NCBI RefSeq assembly: GCF_001022965.1
Contig: NZ_LECZ01000027.1
Location: 124,001-188,000 of the forward strand
Direction: 5' to 3'
Source of the DNA: Enterobacter genomosp. O
GTDB lineage: Bacteria > Pseudomonadota > Gammaproteobacteria > Enterobacterales > Enterobacteriaceae
Length of the DNA stretch: 64,000 bases
Position 1 is the first letter of the stretch. Every line of letters starts with the position of its first letter. Under the pieces are notes generated by a model. It was not told the origin of the DNA. It searched no databases and saw only the letters and a list, made by a program, of their open reading frames with translations. The translations under genes were made by a program, and so were the position numbers. Shown piece after piece: positions 18,747 to 28,118 of the stretch.

Positions 18747-18773
18747 CCGGAAATGAAAATTTCCGGTTTTTTT
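18747..18773 (+). terminator. Rho-independent terminator between ycjV and ompG
   Basis: A perfect 8-bp stem (CCGGAAAT/ATTTCCGG, 18747-18754 and 18759-18766) closes a GAAA tetraloop and is followed by seven T residues. It ends only 27 bp before the ompG ATG, so ompG must be expressed by read-through or from a promoter embedded in this short space (TTATAAAGGG at about 18782-18791 could hold a -10). Confidence 0.88.
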
Positions 18774-18800
18774 GTTTGTTACTTATAAAGGGAATATTTA

Positions 18801-19715
18801 ATGAGTACTCTACTAAAAAGTGCTGCGCTCGTTCTGTGCGCAGGGGTTAGCTACGTACAAGCATCAGAAACAGCCAAGCAGTGGGAATTTAATATTGGTG
18901 CAATGTATGAAATTGAAAACGTCGAAGGTCAGGGCGACGATAAAGATGGATTATATGAACCTTCCGTGTGGTTTAATGCAACCTGGGATGCGTGGACGCT
19001 TTCGCTGGCAATGTATCAGGAAGGACCGGTTGATTACAGCAGTATGACCCGCGGCACCTATTTTGATCGCCCTGAATTTGAATTACGCTATCGCTTTATC
19101 GGCACCGAAGATTTTACACTCGGCCTGACCGGCGGTTTCCGTAATTACGGTTATCATTTCAAAGATGAACACGGCGCGAAGGACGGCAGCGCAAATATGC
19201 AGCGCTATAAGGTTCAGCCTGACTGGGATATTAAATTAACCGACGACTGGCGTTTTGGCGGCTGGTTTGCCATGTATCAGTTCGCCAACGATCTGGAGAA
19301 AACCGGCTATGCTGACAGCCGCGTCGAAACCGAAACGGGCTTCACCTGGACCATTAACGAAACCTTTTCGGCAAAAGTGAATTACTATTTAGAACGTGGT
19401 TTTAATATGGACAGCTCTCGTAATAACGGCGAATTTTCGACGCAGGAAATTCGTGCGTATCTGCCCATTTCGTTAGGCCAGACCACGCTCACGCCTTATA
19501 CCCGCCTGGGGCTTGACCGCTGGTCTAACTGGGACTGGCAGGACGATCCCGAGCGTGAAGGACATGATTTCAACCGGCTCGGCCTCCTCTACGCCTATGA
19601 TTTCAATAATGGTTTATCCATGACGCTGGAATATGCCTACGAGTGGGAAAACCATGATGAAGGCGAAAGCGACCGCTTCCACTATGCGGGTGTGGGCGTA
19701 AACTACGCGTTCTGA
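18801..19715 (+). CDS. ompG: OmpG monomeric outer-membrane porin
   Basis: This 304-residue protein has a signal peptide (residues 1-21, ending VQAS) and alternating amphipathic beta-strands finishing in the outer-membrane signature aromatic C-terminus (GVGVNYAF). It matches OmpG, a 14-stranded monomeric, relatively unselective pore that lets larger oligosaccharides across the outer membrane, fitting its place in the ycj glycoside operon. RBS AAAGGGAA precedes it. A strong terminator separates it from ycjV. Confidence 0.95.
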   Translation: MSTLLKSAALVLCAGVSYVQASETAKQWEFNIGAMYEIENVEGQGDDKDGLYEPSVWFNATWDAWTLSLAMYQEGPVDYSSMTRGTYFDRPEFELRYRFIGTEDFTLGLTGGFRNYGYHFKDEHGAKDGSANMQRYKVQPDWDIKLTDDWRFGGWFAMYQFANDLEKTGYADSRVETETGFTWTINETFSAKVNYYLERGFNMDSSRNNGEFSTQEIRAYLPISLGQTTLTPYTRLGLDRWSNWDWQDDPEREGHDFNRLGLLYAYDFNNGLSMTLEYAYEWENHDEGESDRFHYAGVGVNYAF

Positions 19716-19725
19716 CCAACGGCGC

Positions 19726-19748
19726 ACCAGGGGCAGTAAGCCCCTGGT
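19726..19748. terminator. Bidirectional hairpin between ompG and ycjW
   Basis: Perfect 9-bp arms ACCAGGGGC (19726-19734) and GCCCCTGGT (19740-19748) enclose AGTAA, just after the ompG stop and abutting the ycjW stop. There is no long U-tract on either strand, so it may be a weak terminator or a 3'-end barrier for both convergent transcripts. Confidence 0.6.
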
Positions 19749-19749
19749 A

Positions 19750-20760
19750 TTAGCGAAGTGAGGCCGCCAACAAAAAATGGGTATCAACAAGCACTTTTTG
19801 CGGGGCGGGATGGCCGGCAATACGCCGGAAGAGAAGATCGCAACTCTCTTCTCCCAGCTTACGGGTGGGAATATCAAAGCCGCCCGGCGCTGGCGTTAAA
19901 ATGAGAGACAGCATCGGGTCACTGTATCCGGCTATCACCACCTGCTCTGGGATCATCAGATTTAACTCATCCGCCGCGCGATAGAGGCTGAGTAACTTCA
20001 TGCTGTCGGTAGCAAATACCGCATCAGGCGGAGTGGGTGAGGATAATAATTCAAGCGCTGCCGCAAGCGCGCTCTCATGGGTATATCCTCCATCCATTAT
20101 CCAGCCCGGGGTAAGAGCAATGTTATGCTTTTCCAGGCTGGCTTTATAGCCTGCAAGACGATCAATCGAAACATGATAATCAAGTGGCGCATGCAGACAG
20201 GCAATTTTATGGCGACCATTTTTAATAAAGGTTTCCGTCAGCGTTGCGCTGTCATGAAAATTATCCGTATCGACGGAATATATATTCTGATAATCACCTT
20301 CCACTTTACCGATGACTACTACCGGTACGCCATAGGGATCCAGCGTGGTGAAAAAGGATTCATTTGCCGGTGAACTTAGCATAATGATCCCTTTGATCAT
20401 CTTCTGTTTTATTTTACTTACACATTTTAGCAGATCGTCTTCACTGCTTTTTGACGTTTGCAAAATAACATCAAAACCTTCCTGTTCCGCTTTTGCCGTA
20501 ATGGCATGAAGGACATCGGAGAAAAAAGGGTTACCGGCGGTGGTTTTGGTTGAACGGGTCGAAATAACCATAATGGCGTCGAAACCCGAAGAGGTCAGGG
20601 CGCGGGCCAGTTTGTTGGGTTGATAATTTAATTCGTCAATCGCCTTTAGCACTTTTTCACGCGCCTCGGGAGAAATATTGGTTTGTTTATTCAGAACGCG
20701 GGAAACGGTTGATTTCGATACGCCCGCAACCCGTGCGATATCATAAATGGTGGGTGACAT
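19750..20760 (-). CDS. ycjW: YcjW, LacI-family repressor of the ycj operon
   Basis: This 336-residue transcription factor has an N-terminal LacI helix-turn-helix ([20 protein letters not shown]) and hinge ([11 protein letters not shown]), followed by a periplasmic-binding-protein-like sugar sensor. E. coli YcjW represses ycjM-W and also affects pspE. It is encoded convergently to ompG. No copy of the 14-bp operator candidate is found in its own upstream region (20761-20915), so autoregulation is not evident. Confidence 0.94.
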   Translation of the reverse strand: MSPTIYDIARVAGVSKSTVSRVLNKQTNISPEAREKVLKAIDELNYQPNKLARALTSSGFDAIMVISTRSTKTTAGNPFFSDVLHAITAKAEQEGFDVILQTSKSSEDDLLKCVSKIKQKMIKGIIMLSSPANESFFTTLDPYGVPVVVIGKVEGDYQNIYSVDTDNFHDSATLTETFIKNGRHKIACLHAPLDYHVSIDRLAGYKASLEKHNIALTPGWIMDGGYTHESALAAALELLSSPTPPDAVFATDSMKLLSLYRAADELNLMIPEQVVIAGYSDPMLSLILTPAPGGFDIPTRKLGEESCDLLFRRIAGHPAPQKVLVDTHFLLAASLR

Positions 20761-20837
20761 ACACCTTACTCACTCCGGACTGACAGCAATGCCGTTCATC
20801 TTACTGGAGAGAAAACGGCAATAGCAATAAATAAGAA

Positions 20838-20864
20838 TTGATAATCAACGATCTGCCCCCATTT
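20838..20864 (+). promoter_or_regulatory. Heat-shock (sigma-32) type promoter for ycjX
   Basis: TTGATAA (20838-20844) and CCCCATTT (20857-20864) are separated by 12 bp, agreeing with the sigma-32 pattern CTTGAAA-N11..16-CCCCATNT, with an excellent -10. Transcription would start about 45 bp before the ycjX ATG. E. coli ycjX is a known heat-shock gene. Confidence 0.7.
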
Positions 20865-20915
20865 ATTGTATTCTGAAGCAATGCATTCAAGGCTTCCGGG
20901 CAACGAAGGACGGCG

Positions 20916-22313
20916 ATGAAGCGACTTAAAAACGAACTCAATTCACTGATGAACCGCGGCGTTGACCGTCATCTGCGTCTGGCGGTAACAGGGCTGAGCC
21001 GCAGCGGTAAGACGGCGTTTATCACCGCGATGGTGAACCAGCTACTGAACCTGCACGCCGGTGCGCGCCTGCCGCTGCTGGGCGCGGTGCGGGAAGAGCG
21101 TCTGCTGGGCGTTAAGCGCGTTCCCCAGCGCGATTTTGGCATTCCACGTTTTACCTATGACGAAGGGCTGGCGCAGCTTTATGGCGATCCGCCCACGTGG
21201 CCGACGCCGACGCGAGGGGTCAGTGAAATTCGCCTTGCGCTGCGTTTCCGCTCGAATGAATCCCTGATGCGCCACTTCAAGGATACCTCCACCCTGTACC
21301 TTGAAATCGTCGATTACCCCGGCGAATGGCTACTCGACCTGCCAATGCTGGCGCAGGACTACCTTAGCTGGTCCCGGCAGATGACCGGGTTATTGCAGGG
21401 GCAGCGCGCCGAGTGGTCGGCCAAATGGCGGCAGCTGTGCGAAGGCTTAGACCCGCTTGCCCCGGCTGATGAAAACCGCCTGGCGGCCATTGCCGAAGCC
21501 TGGACGGCGTATTTGCATCAATGTAAGCAGGAAGGTCTGCACTTCATTCAGCCGGGGCGTTTTGTTCTTCCGGGTGATTTAGCGGGTGCGCCGGCGCTTC
21601 AGTTCTTCCCGTGGCCGGATGTGGACGGGGCTGGCGAGTCAAAGCTGGCGCAGGCCGACAGGCACACCAACGCCGGAATGCTGCGCGAGCGTTACAATTA
21701 CTACTGTGAGAAAGTGGTCAAGGGATTCTATAAAAACCACTTTCTGCGTTTTGACCGCCAGATTGTGCTGGTGGATTGCCTGCAGCCGCTTAACAGTGGG
21801 CCGCAGGCATTCAACGACATGCGCCTCGCGCTGACGCAGCTGATGCAAAGTTTTCACTACGGGCAGCGGACGCTGTTCCGTCGTCTGTTCTCACCGGTGA
21901 TTGACAAACTGCTCTTTGCGGCCACCAAAGCCGATCACGTTACGGTCGACCAGCATGCCAATATGGTGTCGCTGCTGCAGCAGCTGGTGCAGGACGCCTG
22001 GCAAAACGCCGCCTTCGAAGGGATCAGCATGGATTGCCTGGGGCTCGCGTCCGTGCAGGCGACGCAAAGCGGCCTGATTGACCTCAACGGCGAGAAAATA
22101 CCCGCATTACGCGGAAATCGACTCAGCGACGGCGCACCGCTTACCGTATATCCGGGCGAAGTGCCCGCGCGGCTGCCGGGCCCGGCCTTCTGGCAGAGCC
22201 AGGGCTTCCAGTTTGAAGCCTTCCGCCCGCAGGTCATGAGCGTCGACCGGCCGTTACCGCACATCCGTCTGGATGCGGCGCTGGAGTTTTTGATTGGAGA
22301 TAAATTGCGATGA
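20916..22313 (+). CDS. ycjX: YcjX, P-loop GTPase-like stress protein
   Basis: This 465-residue YcjX family protein has an N-terminal P-loop [10 protein letters not shown] (residues 28-37) and a Walker-B-like [15 protein letters not shown]. The family is a dynamin-like/GTPase group of unclear function, linked to heat shock and, by neighbourhood, to membrane stress. It overlaps ycjF by 4 bp (ATGA), so the two are co-translated. The predicted sigma-32 promoter upstream supports stress induction. Confidence 0.94.
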   Translation: MKRLKNELNSLMNRGVDRHLRLAVTGLSRSGKTAFITAMVNQLLNLHAGARLPLLGAVREERLLGVKRVPQRDFGIPRFTYDEGLAQLYGDPPTWPTPTRGVSEIRLALRFRSNESLMRHFKDTSTLYLEIVDYPGEWLLDLPMLAQDYLSWSRQMTGLLQGQRAEWSAKWRQLCEGLDPLAPADENRLAAIAEAWTAYLHQCKQEGLHFIQPGRFVLPGDLAGAPALQFFPWPDVDGAGESKLAQADRHTNAGMLRERYNYYCEKVVKGFYKNHFLRFDRQIVLVDCLQPLNSGPQAFNDMRLALTQLMQSFHYGQRTLFRRLFSPVIDKLLFAATKADHVTVDQHANMVSLLQQLVQDAWQNAAFEGISMDCLGLASVQATQSGLIDLNGEKIPALRGNRLSDGAPLTVYPGEVPARLPGPAFWQSQGFQFEAFRPQVMSVDRPLPHIRLDAALEFLIGDKLR

Positions 22314-23362
22314 CGGAACCGTTAAAACCACGCATAGACTTTACCGGAACGCTTGAGCAAGAGCAGCAGGAGGCGTTTAAAACGGCACAGACGTTCAGCG
22401 GCACGCAGGCTGATAACTTTGCCCCGGCGCTGACGGAGGAGCCTGACGTTGAGGAAGGTCCCGCGGAGGCGGCCGTGGAAGCTGCGTTGCGTCCGAAACG
22501 TAGCCTGTGGCGTAAAATGGTGACCGCGGGTCTGGCGCTGTTTGGCGCAAGCGTGATTGGGCAGGGCGTACAGTGGACCATGAATGCCTGGCAAACCCAG
22601 GACTGGGTCGCGCTGGGCGGGTGTGCCGCGGGTGCGCTGATTGTGGGGGCGGGAGTCGGGTCGGTTGCCACCGAGTGGCGTCGGCTCTGGCGTCTGCGAC
22701 AGCGCGCGCATGAGCGTGACGTCGCCCGGGATCTGCTCCACAGCCACGGCACCGGCAAAGGCCGTGCGTTCTGTGAAAAGCTGGCCAGCCAGGCCGGAAT
22801 CGATCAGTCGCACCCGGCGCTTCAGCGCTGGTATGCCGCCATCCATGAAACCCAGAACGATCGGGAAGTGGTGACGCTCTATTCACATATGGTTCAGCCG
22901 GTGCTGGATGCTCAGGCGCGACGCGAGATCGGTCGTTCTGCGGCGGAATCGACGCTGATGATCGCCGTCAGCCCGCTGGCGCTGGTCGATATGGCCTTTA
23001 TCGCCTGGCGTAACCTGCGCCTGATCAACCGTATCGCTAACCTTTACGGCATAGAGCTGGGTTACTACAGCCGACTCAGACTGTTTAAACTGGTTCTGCT
23101 CAATATCGCGTTTGCCGGTGCGAGTGAACTGGTGCGCGAAGTGGGAATGGACTGGATGTCGCAGGATCTTGCGGCGCGTCTTTCTGCCCGTGCCGCCCAG
23201 GGTATCGGCGCCGGATTATTGACCGCACGTCTGGGGATTAAAGCGATGGAAGTCTGCCGTCCGCTGCCCTGGATCGATGGCGATAAGCCCCGGCTGGGGG
23301 ATTTCAGGCGTGAACTGATCGGCCAGCTCAAAGAAACGCTCAATAAAAAACCTGCCCCGTGA
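22310..23362 (+). CDS. ycjF: YcjF, inner-membrane protein (UPF0283/DUF697 type)
   Basis: This 350-residue integral membrane protein has an acidic cytoplasmic N-terminus (residues 1-65), two adjacent hydrophobic segments (about 70-115, around [16 protein letters not shown] and [15 protein letters not shown]) and a C-terminal helical domain with more hydrophobic stretches around residues 215-310. It is the partner gene of ycjX in a two-gene operon. The biochemical function is not established. Confidence 0.93.
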   Translation: MTEPLKPRIDFTGTLEQEQQEAFKTAQTFSGTQADNFAPALTEEPDVEEGPAEAAVEAALRPKRSLWRKMVTAGLALFGASVIGQGVQWTMNAWQTQDWVALGGCAAGALIVGAGVGSVATEWRRLWRLRQRAHERDVARDLLHSHGTGKGRAFCEKLASQAGIDQSHPALQRWYAAIHETQNDREVVTLYSHMVQPVLDAQARREIGRSAAESTLMIAVSPLALVDMAFIAWRNLRLINRIANLYGIELGYYSRLRLFKLVLLNIAFAGASELVREVGMDWMSQDLAARLSARAAQGIGAGLLTARLGIKAMEVCRPLPWIDGDKPRLGDFRRELIGQLKETLNKKPAP

Positions 23363-23387
23363 GGTTTTGTTCACTAATCGTGCTGGC

Positions 23388-23405
23388 TGTCAATATTTCT
23401 TGACA
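23388..23405. promoter_or_regulatory. TyrR-box-like inverted repeat upstream of tyrR
   Basis: TGTCAA-N6-TTGACA matches the TyrR box TGTAAA-N6-TTTACA except for a symmetric change at position 4 of each arm, 70 bp before the tyrR ATG. The symmetry extends to GGCTGTCA/TGACAGCC (23385-23408), which could also act as the ycjF terminator stem. Autoregulation of tyrR is known in E. coli; binding here is inference. Confidence 0.55.
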
Positions 23406-23474
23406 GCCATCTTCCGGATCACCGTGTTCTGACATATCATTTTACTGTTATTGGCTTAAAACGGTGAATTTCCC

Positions 23475-25016
23475 ATGCGTCTTGAAGTCTTCTGTGAGGA
23501 CCGTCTCGGTCTGACCCGCGAATTACTCGATCTTCTTGTTTTGCGTAGCATTGATTTACGTGGCATTGAGATCGATCCTGTCGGGCGAATTTACCTCAAT
23601 TTTGCCGAAATTGAATTTAATACATTCAGTAGCCTGATGGCGGAAATCCGCCGTATCGCTGGCGTTACGGATGTACGCACCATTCCCTGGATGCCGTCTG
23701 AGCGTGAGCACCTGGCGCTGAGCGCGCTGCTGGAAGCCATGCCGGAGCCGTTCCTCTCCCTGGATTTAAAAAGTAAAGTGGAGCGCGTCAACCACGCGAG
23801 CTGCCAGCTTTTCGCACAGAGCCAGGATAAGCTCAGCAACCACAACGCCGCGCAGCTGATCCCGGGTTTCAACTTCCAGCGCTGGCTGGACAGCAATCCG
23901 CAGAATACCCATAGCGAGCATGTAGTGATTAACGGGCAGAATTTCCTGATGGAAATCACGCCGGTGTATCTGAAAGGGGAAGGGAATACCCGCGTGTTGA
24001 CCGGGGCGGTGATCATGCTGCGGTCGACGTTACGCATGGGCCGTCAGCTGCAGAACATTTCCAGCCAGGATGTGGGCGCCTTTAGCCAGATAATTGCCGT
24101 CAGCCCGAAAATGCGCCATGTCGTTGACCAGGCGCGCAAGCTCGCAAGCCTGACCGCGCCGCTGCTGATTACCGGCGATACCGGCACCGGGAAAGACCTG
24201 CTGGCGCACGCCGTGCACCTGGCGAGCCCGCGTGCGGCAAAACCGTATCTGGCGCTGAACTGCGCCTCTATCCCGGAAGATGCCGTCGAAAGCGAGCTGT
24301 TTGGTCATGCTCCGGAAGGCAAAAAAGGCTTCTTCGAGCAGGCGAACGGTGGCTCGGTGTTGCTGGACGAGATCGGCGAAATGTCGCCACGTATGCAGGC
24401 TAAGCTGCTGCGTTTCCTGAACGACGGAACGTTCCGCCGCGTCGGTGAGGATCACGAAGTGCATGTGGACGTGCGCGTCATTTGCGCCACCCAGAAAAAC
24501 CTGGTCGAACTGGTGCAAAAGGGGATCTTCCGCGAGGATCTCTATTACCGCCTCAACGTCCTGACGCTGAATATTCCTCCGCTGCGCGATTGTCCGCAGG
24601 ACATCATGCCGTTAACGGAGCTGTTTGTGGCCCGCTTTGCCGACGAGCAGGGGGTTCCGCGTCCGAAGCTTTCTGCCGATCTCGGAACGGTGCTAATGCG
24701 CTACGGCTGGCCGGGCAACATTCGTCAGCTTAAGAACGCCGTCTATCGTGCGCTGACCCAGCTCGAAGGCTATGAGCTGCGTCCGCAGGATATTCTGTTG
24801 CCTGATTACGACGCCGGAACGGTATCGGTAGGCGAAGAGGCGATGGAAGGTTCACTGGACGACATCACCAGCCGTTTCGAGCGTTCGGTGCTGACGCAGC
24901 TGTATCGCAGCTATCCCAGCACCCGCAAGCTGGCAAAACGTCTTGGCGTCTCGCACACCGCGATTGCGAATAAGCTCCGCGAGTACGGTTTGAATCACAA
25001 GAAGGGTGATGAATAA
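23475..25016 (+). CDS. tyrR: TyrR, aromatic amino acid regulon transcription factor
   Basis: This 513-residue protein has an N-terminal ACT domain (MRLEVFCEDRLGLTRELLDLL), a PAS domain (about 78-190), a central AAA+ module that binds ATP and tyrosine (Walker A GDTGTGKD, Walker B GGSVLLDE) and a C-terminal helix-turn-helix (TRKLAKRLGVSHTAIANKL). The GAFTGA loop used by sigma-54 activators is replaced by GHAPEGKKG, as expected because TyrR acts with sigma-70. The length equals the E. coli protein. A TyrR-box-like site lies upstream. Confidence 0.97.
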   Translation: MRLEVFCEDRLGLTRELLDLLVLRSIDLRGIEIDPVGRIYLNFAEIEFNTFSSLMAEIRRIAGVTDVRTIPWMPSEREHLALSALLEAMPEPFLSLDLKSKVERVNHASCQLFAQSQDKLSNHNAAQLIPGFNFQRWLDSNPQNTHSEHVVINGQNFLMEITPVYLKGEGNTRVLTGAVIMLRSTLRMGRQLQNISSQDVGAFSQIIAVSPKMRHVVDQARKLASLTAPLLITGDTGTGKDLLAHAVHLASPRAAKPYLALNCASIPEDAVESELFGHAPEGKKGFFEQANGGSVLLDEIGEMSPRMQAKLLRFLNDGTFRRVGEDHEVHVDVRVICATQKNLVELVQKGIFREDLYYRLNVLTLNIPPLRDCPQDIMPLTELFVARFADEQGVPRPKLSADLGTVLMRYGWPGNIRQLKNAVYRALTQLEGYELRPQDILLPDYDAGTVSVGEEAMEGSLDDITSRFERSVLTQLYRSYPSTRKLAKRLGVSHTAIANKLREYGLNHKKGDE

Positions 25017-25018
25017 CA

Positions 25019-25044
25019 AAAAGCCTCTGTAAAGAGGCTTTTTT
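25019..25044. terminator. Bidirectional terminator tyrR / DUF4432 gene
   Basis: The arms AAAAGCCTCT (25019-25028) and AGAGGCTTTT (25033-25042) form a perfect 10-bp stem around GTAA, with T-tracts on both strands. It lies between the tyrR stop and the convergent gene's stop at 25054. Confidence 0.88.
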
Positions 25045-25053
25045 ACTTAACGC

Positions 25054-26262
25054 TTATTCCTTCGCCAGAGGCGTGGTCACGATTTCTGTTTTTGTCTCTC
25101 CCTGAATCGACGCAATCCGGCTTTCGACGTCTTTTACCTGCTGCGGGCTGTGAAGCAGGGTATAGGTCAGGTCAAACTGCGCGCTGGCGCCAGGCTGCAG
25201 CTGCTTAACGCGCTTCTGCTCGCGTTCAATGGTGACGGGATAGGCATAGCTGGTACCCGGCTCAATGCCCGTGACATATCCCTGCTTCAGCGTGTCGGTA
25301 TTTTTCCATAAGGTCAGAACGGGCAGCTGACGGGTATCAAACTGGATTGACGCGCCTTTATCGCCGGCTTTATTGACCACTGCCGCGAGCGTTTCATGCT
25401 TATTGTCCGCAAGCGGTTTGATGTTAAAGACCATCTCATCAAAGCCTTTTGTCGGCCCGGCATAGGTTTGCCAGTCGTTAACGCCCGCTTTGGCGTAGTC
25501 ATTGAACGGGCTCACGCTCTCCGCCGGCGCAAGGAAACGTGCGCCTTCTTCGAGGATCGGCGTCCCGAAGTTGCTGTGATAGATGATCTGGTAATCATGA
25601 GGATAATCTGCATGGTTTGTCAGCACGTCGTGCAGGCTGAACTGGTTGGTTCCGGGAACGTAACGCAGCTCGGTCATGGTTTGCAGATCCGCTTTTTTAA
25701 ACGTGCTCTCTTTAATCAAACCCCGAACGCGGATTTCATGCGGGGCGGCATCCGCAACCTCGACCTCAACCTGCGATACAGGGGTATTACCGGCCTTGCC
25801 GTGAAGGGTATAAATCTGTCCGTCAGCGGTGACCGGGTGTCCTGTCCACTCATAGCCACAGCGCACCATCATCTCGTTGAAACCATCCAGCCAGCCGAGG
25901 CCGTTTCGGCTTTCCAGATTGATATAAGCCGGGTTCACAACCTCTTTGACGGGCGAATTCCACCCCAGCCTGGTGCCAAACCCTTCAACGTGCAGAAGGT
26001 TCATCCCGCGCGTCGGGCTCAGTGTAATGGTCAGGCCGTCTTTACTGCTAATAACGATGATTTTACTGCCTTCCTGTTTACCGCCGTGTAAGACTTTTTG
26101 CTCAATGCTGAACGTTTGATCTTTAACGTTCAGCTCATTGCTGGAAATCTTCCAGTTTCCTTTTTCCACGCTGCTTTCAGCGCTTGTCAGCACCCAGGTT
26201 TTAGCCGCTGCATGGCCAGAAATCAGTACCGCAAGGAGCGTAAAAGCGAGTTTGATTTTCAT
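25054..26262 (-). CDS. Exported DUF4432 (aldose-1-epimerase-like) protein
   Basis: This 402-residue protein has a clear signal peptide (residues 1-20, ending GHAAA), so it is periplasmic or secreted. The mature part resembles DUF4432, a galactose-mutarotase-like beta-sandwich group: LSPTRGMNLLHVEG, NGLGWLDGFNEMMVRCG, TLHGKAGNTP (conserved His) and YHSNFGTPILEEG. By fold it should bind a sugar, but no substrate can be assigned. It has no partner gene on either side: tyrR is convergent and tpx is the next gene on this strand, beyond its own terminator. It has no counterpart in the E. coli tyrR-tpx interval as I know it. Confidence 0.8.
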   Translation of the reverse strand: MKIKLAFTLLAVLISGHAAAKTWVLTSAESSVEKGNWKISSNELNVKDQTFSIEQKVLHGGKQEGSKIIVISSKDGLTITLSPTRGMNLLHVEGFGTRLGWNSPVKEVVNPAYINLESRNGLGWLDGFNEMMVRCGYEWTGHPVTADGQIYTLHGKAGNTPVSQVEVEVADAAPHEIRVRGLIKESTFKKADLQTMTELRYVPGTNQFSLHDVLTNHADYPHDYQIIYHSNFGTPILEEGARFLAPAESVSPFNDYAKAGVNDWQTYAGPTKGFDEMVFNIKPLADNKHETLAAVVNKAGDKGASIQFDTRQLPVLTLWKNTDTLKQGYVTGIEPGTSYAYPVTIEREQKRVKQLQPGASAQFDLTYTLLHSPQQVKDVESRIASIQGETKTEIVTTPLAKE

Positions 26263-26481
26263 ATTTTATCCTTTTTGCTGAAACGATTATTTTCTTTCGT
26301 AAGTAAATCTAATGTTTAGACAGAAAGGGAAATGTGATGAGCTTCACTGGAGGAAAAAACAGGCAATTTTAACGATAACAGTGTGTTGAGGATCACGTTA
26401 ATGTTGGATGTATGAGTTATTGTTGCACGATTAATGTGAATTTCGATTATTTGTGCTTTAACGATTCAGCTTAACGATAAT

Positions 26482-26506
26482 AAAAAAACCCCGCCGTGGC
26501 GAGGTT
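26482..26506 (-). terminator. tpx terminator
   Basis: Read on the minus strand, AACCTCGCC and GGCGGGGTT form a GC-rich hairpin with one wobble pair (26487-26506), followed by seven T residues. It lies 33 bp beyond the tpx stop codon. The rest of the 276-bp space to the DUF4432 gene is AT-rich and shows no gene. Confidence 0.85.
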
Positions 26507-26538
26507 GATAATTAATTGTATAGAATGCTCAGTACTTA

Positions 26539-27045
26539 TTATGCTTTCAGCACGTCCAGCGCAGCAGCGTAGTCCGGCTCGGTGGTGATTTCGTTAACCA
26601 GTTCGCTGAAGACGACAGTGTCGTTTTCATCAAGAACCAGTACGGCACGAGCTGCCAGACCTTTCAGAGGGCCTTCCGCGATGCTGACGCCGTATTTCTC
26701 GAGGAAATCCGCGCTGCGCAGGGTGGAGAGGGTAATGACGTTGCTCAGGCCTTCAGCACCGCAGAAACGGGACTGGGCAAACGGCAGGTCAGCGGAAATG
26801 CACAGCACAACGGTGTTGTCCATTTCAGTCGCCAGCTGGTTGAATTTACGCACGGATGCGGCACAAACGCCGGTATCAATGCTTGGGAAAATGTTCAGCA
26901 CTTTGCGTTTACCCGCAAACTGAGCCAGTGTGACGTCAGACAGATCTTTAGCCACCAGAGTAAAAGCCTGCGCTTTGCTGCCAGCCTGCGGAATGGAACC
27001 TGCAACAGCAACCGGGTTGCCCTGGAAATGAACGAGTTGTGACAT
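26539..27045 (-). CDS. tpx: Tpx, lipid hydroperoxide peroxidase (thiol peroxidase)
   Basis: This 168-residue atypical 2-Cys peroxiredoxin reduces peroxides, preferring alkyl and lipid hydroperoxides, using thioredoxin. The peroxidatic Cys lies in [13 protein letters not shown] and the resolving Cys in [11 protein letters not shown], the normal spacing. [16 protein letters not shown] matches the family N-terminus. It is divergent from ycjG with about 107 bp between them. Confidence 0.97.
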   Translation of the reverse strand: MSQLVHFQGNPVAVAGSIPQAGSKAQAFTLVAKDLSDVTLAQFAGKRKVLNIFPSIDTGVCAASVRKFNQLATEMDNTVVLCISADLPFAQSRFCGAEGLSNVITLSTLRSADFLEKYGVSIAEGPLKGLAARAVLVLDENDTVVFSELVNEITTEPDYAAALDVLKA

Positions 27046-27152
27046 AGATATCTTCCTGTTTACATATAGTTAACGTCGGGGCTAGTGTATGCCATCAGCG
27101 GATAACACGGCAAACCAAATTTTTCGCCTTTCCGGGCCGCAAGGAGTCAGTG

Positions 27153-28118
27153 ATGAGAAGCGTTAAGGTCTACGAAGAAGCCTGGCCATTGCATACCCCG
27201 TTTGTGATCTCCCGCGGCAGTCGAAGTGAAGCCAGCGTGGTCGTGGTTGAAATCGAAGAAGAGGGTTTTAAAGGCGTCGGGGAATGTACGCCTTACCCGC
27301 GCTATGGGGAAAGTCTTGCATCAGTGATGGCGCAGATCATGACCCTGGTACCAGACCTGCAAAAAGGGCTGACGCGCGAGGCGCTACAGCAGCGTTTACC
27401 CGCCGGCGCGGCGCGCAACGCTATCGACTGCGCGCTCTGGTACCTTGAGGCCGCTAAGCAGCAAAAATCGCTGACGTCATTGCTGAGCGTGGCGCTGCCG
27501 CAATCGGTCGTGACCGCGCAAACGGTCGTGATTGGCGAACCGGAGCAGATGGCAGCCAGCGCAAAAGCGCTGTATGACGCCGGGGCCACGCTGTTAAAAG
27601 TGAAGCTCGACGATCGCCTGATCAGCGAGCGGATGGTCGCCATTCGCTCGGCGGTTCCCTCAGCCACGCTGATTGTTGACGCCAACGAGTCGTGGCATCC
27701 CGAGGGGCTTGCCGCGCGGTGTCAGCTGCTGGCTGACCTCGGCGTGGCCATGCTGGAGCAGCCTCTGCCGGCGAAGGACGATGCGTCGCTGAAGAATTTT
27801 ATCCACCCGCTGCCCGTCTGCGCGGATGAAAGTTGCCATACCCGCGCGAATTTGAGCGAGCTTAAGGGCAGCTATGACATGGTCAACATTAAGCTCGACA
27901 AGACCGGTGGGCTGACAGAAGCGCTGGCCCTGGCGGCGGAAGCTCAGGCACAGGGGTTTTCACTGATGCTGGGATGTATGCTCTGCACGTCCCGGGCGAT
28001 CGGCGCGGCGTTGCCGCTGGTCAATCAGGTACGCTTTGCCGATCTGGATGGTCCGACGTGGCTGGCGGTTGACGTTTCACCGGCGCTCGATTTCACCAGC
28101 GGCGTGCTTCATCTCTGA
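27153..28118 (+). CDS. ycjG: L-Ala-D/L-Glu epimerase YcjG
   Basis: This enolase-superfamily dipeptide epimerase of murein recycling converts L-Ala-D-Glu to L-Ala-L-Glu so that it can be hydrolysed. Catalytic strings are LLKVKLD (KxK), metal ligands in IVDANESW, MLEQPLP and CADESCH, and the opposite-face lysine in NIKLDKTGG. ATG 27153, six bases after AAGGAG, gives 321 residues as in E. coli; the GTG just before it is less likely. It is convergent and overlaps mpaA by 10 bp. It works in one pathway with MpaA and MppA encoded next. Confidence 0.95.
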   Translation: MRSVKVYEEAWPLHTPFVISRGSRSEASVVVVEIEEEGFKGVGECTPYPRYGESLASVMAQIMTLVPDLQKGLTREALQQRLPAGAARNAIDCALWYLEAAKQQKSLTSLLSVALPQSVVTAQTVVIGEPEQMAASAKALYDAGATLLKVKLDDRLISERMVAIRSAVPSATLIVDANESWHPEGLAARCQLLADLGVAMLEQPLPAKDDASLKNFIHPLPVCADESCHTRANLSELKGSYDMVNIKLDKTGGLTEALALAAEAQAQGFSLMLGCMLCTSRAIGAALPLVNQVRFADLDGPTWLAVDVSPALDFTSGVLHL

